64,000 nucleotides of DNA from DYJB01 sp963777165. Its GTDB lineage: Bacteria > Chloroflexota > Anaerolineae > Anaerolineales > E44-bin32. The stretch covers positions 1 to 64,000 of the forward strand of contig CAVZPO010000002.1 of the NCBI GenBank assembly GCA_963777165.1, in the 5' to 3' direction. This document shows, one piece after another, positions 44,459 to 54,856 of the stretch. The first letter of the stretch is position 1; each line of letters opens with the position of its first letter. A model generated the notes under the pieces. That model made no database searches, was not told the DNA's origin, and worked only from the letters and a program-made list of their open reading frames with translations. Both the position numbers and the translations under genes were made by a program.

Positions 44459-45856
44459 ATGCCAGCTCGTGCGCGAACCCAGTATGTCTGCCAGCAATGC
44501 GGCCGCACGGCGGCCAGGGAGCTGGGCCGCTGCCCGCAATGCGGTGCCTGGAACAGCATGGTTGGCGAAGCTGTGGCGCCGGCCAAGGCCCGTCGGGTGA
44601 CGTCGGGTCGCGGGGGCGCTGGTGCGCCGCACCGGCTGGACGAGATTGAGGGCGACGCCGAGGCGCGCCTCCCCCTGCCGATCGAGGAGTTCTCCCGGGT
44701 GCTTGGGGGCGGTATCGTGCCGGCCTCGGTCGTCCTGGTGGGAGGCGAACCGGGGATCGGGAAATCCACGCTCCTGCTCCAAGTGGCGGTCGAGGTGGCC
44801 CACCATGGGCCGGTGCTGTACGTCTCCGGGGAGGAGTCGGAGCGGCAGATCAAAGCCCGCGCCCAGCGGCTGTTCGAGGCGCAGGCAATCCCCAATGACC
44901 TGTACCTGCTGAGCGAAACGGACCTGGACACAATCGTCGGGCATGTCGAGTCCCTTCACCCCATCCTGGCGGTGATCGACTCGATCCAGACCGTCTACCT
45001 TCCAGAACTGGATTCGAGCGCCGGGTCGATCACACAGGTGAGGGACTGCGCCGCGCGCCTGCAAGCCGTCGCCAAGGCTGGCGGGTCGGCGATCTTCCTG
45101 GTGGGCCATGTGACCAAAGAGGGGGCGATCGCCGGGCCGCGCGTGCTCGAGCATATCGTCGACACCGTCCTGTATCTGGAAGGCGATCCCTTCCACGCCT
45201 ACCGCCTGCTGCGGTCGGTGAAGAACCGCTTTGGGGCAACGACCGAGGTCGGTGTGTTCGAGATGGGGGCGGCCGGGATGTCGCAGGTGCCGAATCCCTC
45301 CGAGGCGTTCCTGGCCGAGCGCGTCGTCAATGCGCCGGGCTCGGCGATTGCCGTGACGATGGAAGGTACGCGGCCGCTGCTGGTTGAAGTGCAGGGTCTG
45401 ACCAGCCCCACGTCGTTCGGCCACCCGCGGCGAACGGCCAATGGTGTGGATCCGAACCGCCTGCTGTTGACTCTGGCGGTGTTGACACGCCGGGTGGGGC
45501 TGAGGCTGGCGGAGCAGGATGTGTTCGTCAACGTCGTCGGAGGCCTGCGGGTCGAGGAACCGGCCGCCGATCTGGCCATCGCCGCCGCCGTGGCATCGTC
45601 CACCTGGGATCGTGCGCTTCCGGCGGACCTGGTGCTGATCGGCGAGGTCGGGCTGTCAGGCGAGTTGCGGGCCGTGGCGCAGCTTCCGGCCCGGTTGCGG
45701 GAGGCCTCCCGGCTCGGGTTTCGCCGCGCGATCGTGCCGCGCAGCACGCGCATGGAACTCGGTGGCGCACCGGGCCTGCAGGTGATGGAAGCACGCAGCG
45801 TGCGCGAGGCATTGTCTTTGGCCCTTCCGCATGCCGATTCGACCGCGTCCGAATAG
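44459..45856 (+). CDS. radA: DNA repair protein RadA
   Basis: RecA-related protein that helps process recombination intermediates. The 465-residue protein has an N-terminal four-cysteine zinc finger (Cys11, 14, 25, 28 in CQQCG ... CPQCG), a RecA core with Walker A GGEPGIGKSTLL and the family motif KNRFGATTEVGVF, and a C-terminal Lon-protease-like domain (VFVNVVGGLRVEEPAADLAI and GEVGLSGELRAV). The start at 44459 puts the zinc finger at the usual position, with GGGAG upstream. It lies 483 bases upstream of dnaA on the same strand. Confidence 0.96.
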   Translation: MPARARTQYVCQQCGRTAARELGRCPQCGAWNSMVGEAVAPAKARRVTSGRGGAGAPHRLDEIEGDAEARLPLPIEEFSRVLGGGIVPASVVLVGGEPGIGKSTLLLQVAVEVAHHGPVLYVSGEESERQIKARAQRLFEAQAIPNDLYLLSETDLDTIVGHVESLHPILAVIDSIQTVYLPELDSSAGSITQVRDCAARLQAVAKAGGSAIFLVGHVTKEGAIAGPRVLEHIVDTVLYLEGDPFHAYRLLRSVKNRFGATTEVGVFEMGAAGMSQVPNPSEAFLAERVVNAPGSAIAVTMEGTRPLLVEVQGLTSPTSFGHPRRTANGVDPNRLLLTLAVLTRRVGLRLAEQDVFVNVVGGLRVEEPAADLAIAAAVASSTWDRALPADLVLIGEVGLSGELRAVAQLPARLREASRLGFRRAIVPRSTRMELGGAPGLQVMEARSVREALSLALPHADSTASE

Positions 45857-46140
45857 GCCTCGACGACGACGCTCGATTCTGCCTGTTCCTCGCGTGCATG
45901 AAACGCGTTGCCGGTCGGGCCCGGCGTTAAGGTGCGAGGCACCCGAGCACCGTGACGGTAACCACAGCGTGTTCTACGCCAGATCTGGGGATGCTGAAAA
46001 CCGCGGCAACGGATGTGGGGCGGGTCAGGAGTGCGGTCGGGCCGCGGACCGTGGCGCGAGGTGATCATCCACCGGTTCGGCGTTAACATGTCCGCGTCTT
46101 AAAACTTCGATTGTTTTAGGGTTAGCGGCGGTGGATCGAC
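45857..46140. other. radA-dnaA intergenic region; weak origin candidate
   Basis: No gene is seen. It holds an AT-rich patch TCTTAAAAC ... GTTTTAGGG (46097-46119, with a TAAAAC/GTTTTA inverted repeat) flanked by two facing, imperfect DnaA-box-like 9-mers, TCATCCACC (46065-46073) and the reverse complement of CGATCCACC (near 46130). A further GTAACCACA lies near 45958. Matches to TTATCCACA are poor, so an origin is only a possibility. Confidence 0.25.
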
Positions 46141-46169
46141 TTGAACCGCGGCCGAGGCTTTGCTAGAAT
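46141..46169 (+). promoter_or_regulatory. Sigma-70-type promoter for dnaA
   Basis: TTGAAC (46141-46146), 17-base spacer, TAGAAT (46164-46169). It predicts a leader of about 165 bases with several small inverted repeats (for example CCGTC-TCCCC-GACGG near 46230), unusually long for this window. Confidence 0.65.
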
Positions 46170-46339
46170 GCACCTGTTGATCGACGCGAGAGTCCCCGCG
46201 GGGCGGGCTGCGTTGATCAATGCAGGAAGCCGTCTCCCCGACGGCGGTTCACCACACGAAGCAGGTACAGGATAGTCCGGACCGGGACGGGCGCGTTTCC
46301 GCCTAGGGGAATTTGCGTCCCGGATCCAGGGAGAAGCGG

Positions 46340-47683
<1,344 letters not shown>

Positions 47684-47717
47684 TCGGCCGATGACGCCGG
47701 AGAGTTGCAGACTGATC

Positions 47718-47750
47718 ACGCCACGCGGCCCATCGGGCCGCGTGGCGTTT
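47718..47750 (+). terminator. Terminator after dnaA
   Basis: Perfect 14-bp stem ACGCCACGCGGCCC / GGGCCGCGTGGCGT with ATC loop, followed by TT. It may also serve priA, which converges from the other side. Confidence 0.75.
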
Positions 47751-47769
47751 GCCCGAGCGCGGAGACTCT

Positions 47770-47819
47770 CGCCCTCCTCACCCTCGGACATGCCCGCCGG
47801 GTGACGGGGTGAGGGGGCG
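47770..47819. repeat. C/G-rich palindromic element, copy 4
   Basis: Arms CGCCCTCCTCACCC (47770-47783) and GGGGTGAGGGGGCG (47806-47819) around a GC-rich centre, between convergent dnaA and priA. It resembles the outer arms of the 36.75-kb copy. Confidence 0.55.
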
Positions 47820-47932
47820 AAATGAGACACGGCTGCTCTCCGCCGCACGGAAGACAGGCGTCCGGCGCTGCTCAAGATGCCCAGGCGAGCAGCGAACTCA
47901 CCCATCGCCTCAACCCCATCGGTTGGGCGCGT

Positions 47933-50432
47933 CTAGAGCAGTGTGACGGGATCGACGTCGATCACCCAGCCCTGCGGCAGGTCCGGGGGAATCAGCGGCT
48001 CGGGATCGAAGCTGCGCAGGACGACCTGCCAGCGGTAGTCACCCCGCAGCCGCTCGAAGAAACACGGGGCCGGGCCGATCAGATCGGTGGGGTCACCCTG
48101 CTCCTCGAGGGCGCGGCGGAGGAGCCGCCCGACGCGCTCGACCTCACGTCGCGCCCGGTCGGGATCCGGGCTGCGGTAGACGAGGCGGGTAAGCCGCTGG
48201 AAGGGGGGGTAGCCGAGCTGCCGGCGACCTTCGATTTCTTGCTCATAGAAAGCCTCGTAGTCGTGCCTCGAGGCGGCCACGATCGCCGGGTGGTCCGGAT
48301 GGTAGGTCTGCAAGATCACCCGGCCCTCGAGCAGCCCGCGGCCGGCACGCCCGGCGACCTGCGTCAAGACCTGGAACGTGCGCTCGGCGGCGCGGAAGTC
48401 CGGGAGATGCAGGCCGGTGTCGGCGGAGACCACACCCACCAGCGTGACCAGCGGCAGGTCCAGGCCCTTGGCGATCATCTGCGTCCCAATCAAGACGTCG
48501 GCGCGATGCCCGGCGAAGTGCGCCAGCAGCACCTCGTGGGCGCCCCGGGCGCGCGTCGCATCGTAGTCCCAACGCAGCGCCCGGGCGGACGGGAGCAGCT
48601 CTGCCAACTCCAGCTGAACGCGCTGGGTGCCGGCGCCGAAGAAGCGGACGCGGCGGCCGCCGCAGTCTGGACACGCGGTCGGAGCCGCAACCCGGTAGCC
48701 GCACCGATGACAGAGCAGAGCCTGCTGCCCGGGATGATGCGTGAGCGGTATGGCACACCGTGGACAGCGGGCAACCCATCCGCAGTCACGGCAGAAGACG
48801 AAGGTGGCCTCGCCGCGGCGGTTGAGAAACAAGATGGCCTGTTGGTGCGCATCGAGCGTCTCCTGCAGTGCCTGCTGCAGGGGCCGGCTGAAGAGCGACG
48901 GATTCCCGGCCTTGAGTTCCTGGCGCATATCGACGATACGCACCGGGGGAAGATCGGCGGCGTCGGCCTGGAGTTCAAGCTGCCGGTAGTGGCTCCCGAC
49001 GCCGAGGCGCTCGGCCTGCCCCGCCAATCGCTTGCGGTGCCCCAGGACGCGCTGGGGAAGCCTCAACCGGACAAGCCGCCCATGCTCGGCCTGGTAGGTC
49101 GTTTCCACATCTGGTGTGGCGCTGCCCAGGATGCACACGCCTCGGACGAGCCGTGCGTAGGCGATGGCGACGGCGCGCGCGTGGTAGCGCGGCGGCCGAC
49201 TCTGTTCCTTGTACAACTCGTCATGCTCCTCGTCGAGCACCAGCAGCCCGAGGTTGGGGAGCGGGGCAAACAAGGCGCTGCGTGGGCCGAGCACGATCGG
49301 GAGCTGTCCACTGCGGCAGCGACGCCAGGTGTCGTAGCGTTCGCCATCGGACAGCCGGGAGTGCAGCAGGCCGACCCGGCCTGGGAAGCGCGAAACGAGT
49401 CGGGCGACCGTCAGCGGCGTCATGGCGATCTCGGGCACCAAGATGACGGCCGACCGCCCGCGCCTCAGGGTCTCCTCGATGGCGCGCAAGTAGATCTCGG
49501 TCTTGCCCGAGGCAGTCACGCCGTGGAGCAGGAACGGCCGCGGGGGCTCGGCCGCGGCGTCGAAGGCCGGGAGGATCTGCTCCCAGGCTGCGGCTTGATC
49601 AGTCGTCAGCTCGGGAGGCTGCGACGGGACGAAATCGACGTCAGCCAGAGGGTCACGCCATACCTCGGTCTCTCCCAGGCTGACCAGATCATGCTCCTCG
49701 AGGAAGCGCAGGTCGTCGGCCGAGGCCCCGGTCTCGGCGTACACCCAGTTCACGTGCAAGCTCCCGGGTTCGCGCACGAGCAGCTCGAGCACCGCCTTCC
49801 GGCGTTGGCGAGACTTCAGGCGTACCGCCCAGAGATTCGGCGGACGCCTCTGGAGGTGCGGCTGCGGTCAACATCACCGACCGGATGCGGCGCGGGCGGA
49901 CGGTCGGCGCATCTAGGATTGATTCGCGCACCAGGGCGCCGCGTCGCGCCAGGGTGTCGACGGCGCGGCGCCAATCGACGCGCGGCAGGTGATAGTCCAA
50001 CTGGCGGCCGCGCAGCGGGCCGCGCGTGGCAAGCAGCGCGAGAACGCGTTTCTCGGCCGCGGTCTGGGGGAGGGCCGAGATGTCCAGCAGGCTCACCCGC
50101 TGGTCCGCCTGCTGGCTGAGGCCTGGAGGCAGCATCAGCGTCAGGCAGTCGATCAGCGGAGCGAGGTACTGCTCCGCCATCCAGGCGGCGAGGGCAAGTT
50201 GCTCGGGCTGGAGGACGGGGCCGGGGTCGACCAGGCCCTCGATCGGGCGGGTCTCAGGGACCTCGGCCTCGTCTAGCAGGCGGGTGACGACGCCCTGCAC
50301 GCGGCGCTTGCCGAAGGGGACGATGACCAGGTGTCCGGGACCGACGCGGCCTTCCAGATCGGGGGGCAGGTGATAGTGAAAGGCGCCCCGGACAGGGGGG
50401 GCGTCGACGACGACCTCGGCGAAGACGGTCAT
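47933..50432 (-). CDS. priA: Primosomal helicase PriA (one frameshift)
   Basis: Superfamily 2 helicase that restarts stalled replication forks. It is about 832 residues after one frame change near 49838. The N-terminal DNA-binding domain begins MTVFAEVVVDAPPVRGAFHY. The helicase has Walker A TASGKTEIYLRAI, the DEEHDELYKEQ box and GSATPDVETTY. Zinc-binding cysteines follow in CRDCGWVARCPRC, CHRCG and CPDCGG, then the motifs GTQMIAKGLDLP and QVAGRAGR. The start at 50432 overlaps the stop of the upstream CorC-type gene (ATGA), so translation is coupled. A single indel in an otherwise perfect PriA suggests a consensus error. Confidence 0.9.
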
Positions 50433-51754
50433 GAGGCCGGAGGTGGAACCGGGCGAATCGAGACGCGGGCGATGCGCAGTCCATCCATCGACTCGACCCT
50501 CAGGCGAACGCTCTCCGCCGTGATCGTGTCGCCGACGCGCGCCATGCGCCCCAGGCGGCCGAGGATGTAGCCGGCAATCGTGTCGTAGTGCGGGTCGTGC
50601 AGTGTCAGCTCGAAGCGCGCGTTGAACTCCTCGGTCGGGGTCAGCCCATCGATCAGGATCGAGCCGTCCTGCAGCGGCTGGATCTCGGCCTCCTGGTCGA
50701 ACGGATCGTGCACCTCGCCAACGATCTCCTCCAGCAGGTCCTCCAGGGTGACCAGGCCGGCCGTTCCGCCGTACTCGTCGAGCACGATGGCCAGGTGCTG
50801 GCGGCGGGATCGGAAGCGACGCAATAGGTCGCTGATGCGCACGGTGTCCGGCACGAACATGGTCTCCCGCATGAGGTCGCGCGCCGTGCGGCTGGCGGCG
50901 TCCGGGCGGCGCCAGGCCGGCAAGACATCCTGAAGGTGGACGACGCCGATGACGTGATCGGGGTCGCCTTCGTACACCGGCAGTTTGGTGACCGGCTGCT
51001 CGGTGAGGGTCTGAAGCACGGCTTCCAGCGGGGCATCGGCCGGCAGGGCGACCATCTCGGTGCGCGGCACCATCACCTGGCGCACGAGCGTATCGCCGAA
51101 GTCGAGCACGGCGTGGACCATTTCTTCCTCGTCGCCCTGTACAACGCCGCTCTCGGCGCTGGCCGAGACCAACATCTTGAGTTCCTCGACCGAGTGCGCC
51201 AACTCCTGCTCCGAGGCGGAGCGCGCACCCAGGCTGCGTGCCAACTTCAAGCCGGTGAGGTTGAGCAGCCAGGTGATCGGGCGGAGCAGGGAGGCGGCTG
51301 CCAGGATCGGGCGCGCGACGAGACGGGCGATGCGCTCGGGATCCTGGAGAGCAATCGCTTTGGGGGTGAGCTCTCCGAAGACTACGAGCAGGAAGGTGGT
51401 CAGAGCGAAGGCCAGCGAGGCCGAAACGCCGTACGCCACCCCGGACTGCCAGCGGACCGGCAGCAGGTTGAGCGCGGGTTCGAAGAGGCGGGCAATGACC
51501 GGTTCGGCGAGCCAGCCCAGAGCCAGCCCGACCGTCGTGATCCCGAGCTGTGTGGTGGCGAGGAAGCGACCGGTTTCGCGCAGGGCGCGCTGGATCCACG
51601 GGGCGCTGCGATCGCCGCGGGCAACGAGCTCCTCGACCCGCGTGTGGCGAATGCGGACGATGGCGAACTCCGCCGCGACAAAGAACCCGTTGAGCAGGAT
51701 GAGAAGCACGATGGCCAGGAGGCCAAGGACGTCCTGCAGGAGGTCAGCCGGCAT
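50429..51754 (-). CDS. CNNM/CorC-type hemolysin family membrane protein
   Basis: A 441-residue protein linked in the family to magnesium or cobalt efflux and formerly called hemolysin C. The N-terminal DUF21 membrane domain (about 1-190) has helices such as LLAIVLLILLNGFFVAAEFA and FALTTFLLVVFGELTPKAIA. A CBS-pair region follows (about 210-345; VMVPRTEMVALPADAPLEAV, YGGTAGLVTLEDLLEEIVGE), and the CorC_HlyC domain lies at the C-terminus (about 355-435). Its stop overlaps the priA ATG. It lies 62 bases downstream of the MEMO gene on the same strand. Transport function is inferred from relatives. Confidence 0.9.
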   Translation of the reverse strand: MPADLLQDVLGLLAIVLLILLNGFFVAAEFAIVRIRHTRVEELVARGDRSAPWIQRALRETGRFLATTQLGITTVGLALGWLAEPVIARLFEPALNLLPVRWQSGVAYGVSASLAFALTTFLLVVFGELTPKAIALQDPERIARLVARPILAAASLLRPITWLLNLTGLKLARSLGARSASEQELAHSVEELKMLVSASAESGVVQGDEEEMVHAVLDFGDTLVRQVMVPRTEMVALPADAPLEAVLQTLTEQPVTKLPVYEGDPDHVIGVVHLQDVLPAWRRPDAASRTARDLMRETMFVPDTVRISDLLRRFRSRRQHLAIVLDEYGGTAGLVTLEDLLEEIVGEVHDPFDQEAEIQPLQDGSILIDGLTPTEEFNARFELTLHDPHYDTIAGYILGRLGRMARVGDTITAESVRLRVESMDGLRIARVSIRPVPPPAS

Positions 51755-51816
51755 GGCGCGCCGTGTGGGGCCCGGGGGCAGGCGCCGGAGGGTGAGGGCG
51801 GATGACCTGCAGTTGT

Positions 51817-52656
51817 TCAGGCATGCGGAGTTCGCAGGACAACCGCCGCTCCGTAGCCGACCACCGAGCTGGTATCGCCGGTGACATCGCCGGAGTTGGC
51901 GTACCCGAGCAGTGCGACACGCGTAGCCCCCAGGTCGCGCGCTGCCCAGAGCACGGCGGCGATCGCTCCGCGCCCGCAGGCATACCCCTGGCCGTGGTCG
52001 TCGGCCTCGATTACCCCGCGCGGGTCGAAAGCTTCGATCCGGCCGAGCAGGAAAGCATCGAGCGTGCGGGCAAGGGGGTCGGGGTAGAAGTGCGAAAGGT
52101 CGGAGCTGGCCACCAGCAGAACAGAGCGGCCGCGCAGCGCCTCAGCCAGGGCACAGGCGAGCGCCTCGGCGGTCTCGGAAGACTGGTCGCGCAACATCAA
52201 GGGCACCAGGCGAAACGGTGCCCGGAGTGTACGCTGCAGGAATGGGAGTTCGATCTCGAGCGAGTGCTCTGGGTCGTTGCGAATGCTCTCCAAGTGCAGG
52301 CCGCTGGGGAGGTTCGTGTCGACGGCTGCGACCAGTTCGGCGTCGACCTCGACCAGCCCGAGCGGGGTCTCGTACGCCGGGTGGGAGGTGGTCAGGATCC
52401 TGCCCGGGTAGGCATGGTGCATCGGGGACACGATGACGACAGTCTCCACCGCGGCGCCGTCGACGAGTCGGAAGGCCTGGGCGGCGACATCCCCGGAGTA
52501 GCGGTGACCGGCATGAGGCACGACCAGGGCGACGACTTCGCCTTCCGGACGCTGGGCGCCGGCGCGGTGGAGCTGAGCGTCGACCGAGCGCGAGAGCGCC
52601 TCGGGGGTCCCGGGATACCAGGTGCCTGCGATCGGAGAGGGGCGGGGCTGGATCAT
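51817..52656 (-). CDS. amrB: MEMO-family protein (AmmeMemoRadiSam system protein B)
   Basis: A 279-residue member of the MEMO family, structurally related to non-heme iron dioxygenases. The start MIQPRPSPIAGTWYPGTPEA is the typical N-terminus. Histidines and acids of the presumed metal site appear in VVPHAGHRYSG, VIVSPMHHAY and LLVASSDLSHFYPDP. In many genomes it pairs with AmmeMemoRadiSam protein A and a radical-SAM enzyme; neither is here. The start at 52656 was chosen by homology; a TACAAT lies just upstream. Confidence 0.9.
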   Translation of the reverse strand: MIQPRPSPIAGTWYPGTPEALSRSVDAQLHRAGAQRPEGEVVALVVPHAGHRYSGDVAAQAFRLVDGAAVETVVIVSPMHHAYPGRILTTSHPAYETPLGLVEVDAELVAAVDTNLPSGLHLESIRNDPEHSLEIELPFLQRTLRAPFRLVPLMLRDQSSETAEALACALAEALRGRSVLLVASSDLSHFYPDPLARTLDAFLLGRIEAFDPRGVIEADDHGQGYACGRGAIAAVLWAARDLGATRVALLGYANSGDVTGDTSSVVGYGAAVVLRTPHA

Positions 52657-52681
52657 GCCGATGTCACGCAACGGCGGGGTG

Positions 52682-52687
52682 ATTGTA
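52682..52687 (-). promoter_or_regulatory. Candidate -10 (TACAAT) for the MEMO gene
   Basis: TACAAT on the minus strand, predicting a leader of about 19 bases to the ATG at 52656. Confidence 0.45.
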
Positions 52688-52820
52688 GCACAGCGGTCCG
52701 GAAGGTTGCCGGGGCACGGGCAGGACACGGCACATCCCAGGGGAACGGCAGCTTCGATGAACTCAATCCGCCCCTTGGTGCCCGTCTCCGGGTGCGGTCC
52801 GGCCTGGGGGGAGCCGGGGC

Positions 52821-52849
52821 TTGACGACCTCAGGCAGACCGACTATACT
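52821..52849 (+). promoter_or_regulatory. Sigma-70-type promoter
   Basis: TTGACG (52821-52826), 17-base spacer, TATACT (52844-52849). It is the best -35/-10 pair in the window. A LexA-like palindrome covers the predicted +1. The next plus-strand gene starts at 53067, giving a leader of about 210 bases in which no other gene is seen. Confidence 0.7.
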
Positions 52850-52852
52850 GAT

Positions 52853-52866
52853 AGAACAAATGTTCT
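52853..52866. promoter_or_regulatory. LexA-like (SOS box) operator candidate
   Basis: AGAACAAATGTTCT contains GAAC-N4-GTTC, the Gram-positive-type LexA/DinR box core, as AGAACA-AA-TGTTCT. It begins 3 bases after the -10, exactly where a repressor would block initiation. Confidence 0.55.
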
Positions 52867-53066
52867 CACGGATAGACAGGAGCGGGCCGATCACGCCGGG
52901 GTGTCTGTCCGGCATGGCCATGAGGTGCTCGAGAGGTTACCAGACGAGGGCTTGTGCCTGGAAAGGGCACCGCCCTCCTTGGGCATGAGACAGGGCCCGC
53001 CTCAGACTCGAGATCGATCCCAGGTAGACAGCCCCGGTACGTCCAGTGGCCGGCGGGAGGTTTGGA

Positions 53067-53303
53067 ATGAACGTCGGGATGTTGTGGTTTGACGGCGAAG
53101 AACACAAGGAAATGCCCGTTCGAGTGCAGGCGGCGGCCAGTTACTACCGGACCAAGTACGGCCGCGTGCCCAACGTGTGCTACGTCCATCCGTCGATGCT
53201 GACCGGGCCGAGCCTGGGCCGAGTCGATGGCGTCGATGTCCGCCCGAGCCCGATGGTGCTGCACGGCCACATCTGGATGGGGGTCGACGATCGCGAAGGC
53301 TAA
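53067..53303 (+). CDS. Small conserved protein behind an SOS-like promoter
   Basis: A 78-residue soluble protein, not assigned to a named family. Visible features are MNVGMLWFDGEEHKEM at the start, a helix RVQAAASYYRTKYGRVPNVC, the turn YVHPSML and a C-terminal VLHGHIWMGVDDRE. GGAGG lies 6 bases before the ATG. The sequence has a compact alpha/beta look with several conserved-looking aromatics and histidines. I recall similar proteins in other Chloroflexota, but cannot name a function. It is the only plus-strand gene after the LexA-like operator and is convergent with holA. Confidence 0.6.
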   Translation: MNVGMLWFDGEEHKEMPVRVQAAASYYRTKYGRVPNVCYVHPSMLTGPSLGRVDGVDVRPSPMVLHGHIWMGVDDREG

Positions 53304-53315
53304 TGCGCGGCAACG

Positions 53316-54278
53316 TCAGCCGGCTACCGCGGCGACCAGGCCGATCAGGGCAGAGTCAAGCTGTAGCTGGCCGGTCTTATCGGCCACGTCGATCTCCATC
53401 AGCCGGTGGTAGATCCTCTCCAGGTCAACGAGGGTGAAATTGCGGGCCTGTTCGGTCACCTTGCCGGCAACGAAGGGGTGAACCCCTAGACTCTGGGCGG
53501 GGTTCTGGCCGGCATCCAGCGCCTCGCGGGCGCGGAGCAGCAAGCGGAACTGCCGGATGATCATGACGAAGGCGTAGTGCGGGTCCTGGTCCTCGAGCAA
53601 GCGCTGCAAGCGAGCGAGCGCGGTCCGAGCATCGCGCCGGCCGAGGGCATCGACGGTGTCGAAGATATCCGCCTGACCGTGAAACGGCGTCAGCCGCTCA
53701 ACATCCTCGGCCCGGATCGGGCGGGCGAAGTCGACGTAGTCGAGCAGCTTGGCCAGCTCCTGATCCGCCCGTTCGGCGTCGTCGTCGGCCAGCTCAGCCA
53801 GAAGCTGAGCCGCACCCGCCTCGATTGTGCCCCCCTTCGCCTCACAGCGCTGCACCAGCCAGCTTTCGAAGTCACGGCCCTTTGGCGAAGCGAAGCCGCG
53901 CACCAACGCCGCCTGGGGGTGCGCCTGCGCCCACTTCAGCAGGGAGGACTTGTCCTTGAGCAGCGTGGGCTCGACCAACACCAGCGCCGTCGAGGCGGGC
54001 AGCGACTCGAGCAGGGACTGGAAGCGCGCCCAGCGCTCGGAGTCCTCGGCCCAGCGAGCGGGCTTCTCGAGAATCACGATCCGGCGGTCTGCCAAGAAGG
54101 GCAGCGCGGCGCAGGCCTGCGCGAGATCCGCATGCGCCGCACCATCGGTTGAGAAGCGCTGCGTGTTCATGGCGACGTTCGATGGCTCGCCCTGCTTCTT
54201 GATTAGGCGGTCGACGAACTCCTCTTGCGCCAGCGCATCATCGCCGTGGAGCAGGTAGACGGTGGGCTTGGTGGCCAT
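53316..54278 (-). CDS. holA: DNA polymerase III delta subunit
   Basis: Clamp-loader subunit that opens the sliding clamp. The 320-residue protein starts TVYLLHGDDALAQEEFVDRL, the typical degenerate P-loop region (HGDD in place of a Walker A). AAA+-like domains follow with FASPKGRDFESWLVQRCEAKG and GQADIFDTVDALGRRDARTA, and a C-terminal collar domain carries HPFVAGKVTEQARNFTL. Its start codon immediately abuts the stop of the DUF6391 gene. The partner delta-prime gene (holB) lies 1.8 kb away on the opposite strand. Confidence 0.92.
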   Translation of the reverse strand: MATKPTVYLLHGDDALAQEEFVDRLIKKQGEPSNVAMNTQRFSTDGAAHADLAQACAALPFLADRRIVILEKPARWAEDSERWARFQSLLESLPASTALVLVEPTLLKDKSSLLKWAQAHPQAALVRGFASPKGRDFESWLVQRCEAKGGTIEAGAAQLLAELADDDAERADQELAKLLDYVDFARPIRAEDVERLTPFHGQADIFDTVDALGRRDARTALARLQRLLEDQDPHYAFVMIIRQFRLLLRAREALDAGQNPAQSLGVHPFVAGKVTEQARNFTLVDLERIYHRLMEIDVADKTGQLQLDSALIGLVAAVAG

Positions 54279-54791
54279 CTAGCTCACCGTCAGAATACGG
54301 TGCAGGCTGGGGCTTCGCCGGCGGAGCCGCTGGACAGAAAGCACCTTCAAGTGTCCCATCCGCGCCTCGGTCGTGATCCGGCGCTGCAGCAGCGTGCCCA
54401 GGGGTTGGGCGACGATCAACCCAAGGGAGGCAGCCAGGAGTGCCAGCGGGAGTTGATCGAGCCAGTCGCTCCACCGGCGTCGGCGCGACATTCCGGCAAC
54501 GAGGAACGACGCCGTGCCGGCCAGCGCGGCGCTGGTGACCAGGTTGGTGCCGCAATTGGGGTGGATGGCCAGGCGAGCCTCGCCCGCTTGGAGGCGCGCC
54601 AGCGCCTGCAGCACGGCTTTCTCCACTTCGTCGGTGGTCACCTCGCCCATCAGGTAGAAACCGCGCACGTCGGAGCGTCCGACAAGCGCGGTATGCACCG
54701 GCCGGGAGCTGAGCAGGTGAATCGTCGCATGCTCGAGGGCGTGATTTCGCCGGATGCGCAGGAACGTCGGATGGTCGAGAAGGGTGGGCAT
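54279..54791 (-). CDS. DUF6391-type membrane protein
   Basis: A 170-residue protein. The N-terminal segment RIRRNHALEHATIHLLS is histidine-rich and highly characteristic. A middle region VTTDEVEKAVLQALARLQAG leads to HPNCGTNLVTSAALAG, then two hydrophobic segments (about 80-100 and 115-140) and a basic tail. The HALEHATI and HPNCGTN motifs suggest a metal site near the membrane, which is inference. The start at 54791 (MPTLLDHPTF) is preferred; 54812 is possible. It ends exactly where holA begins and follows dus by 65 bases. Confidence 0.7.
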   Translation of the reverse strand: MPTLLDHPTFLRIRRNHALEHATIHLLSSRPVHTALVGRSDVRGFYLMGEVTTDEVEKAVLQALARLQAGEARLAIHPNCGTNLVTSAALAGTASFLVAGMSRRRRWSDWLDQLPLALLAASLGLIVAQPLGTLLQRRITTEARMGHLKVLSVQRLRRRSPSLHRILTVS

Positions 54792-54856
54792 GGGTGATCC
54801 CGTTTGCCTCACTGGGCGGGCGAATTCCCGACTCTAGCGCACCGGCAGGCCGCGCG

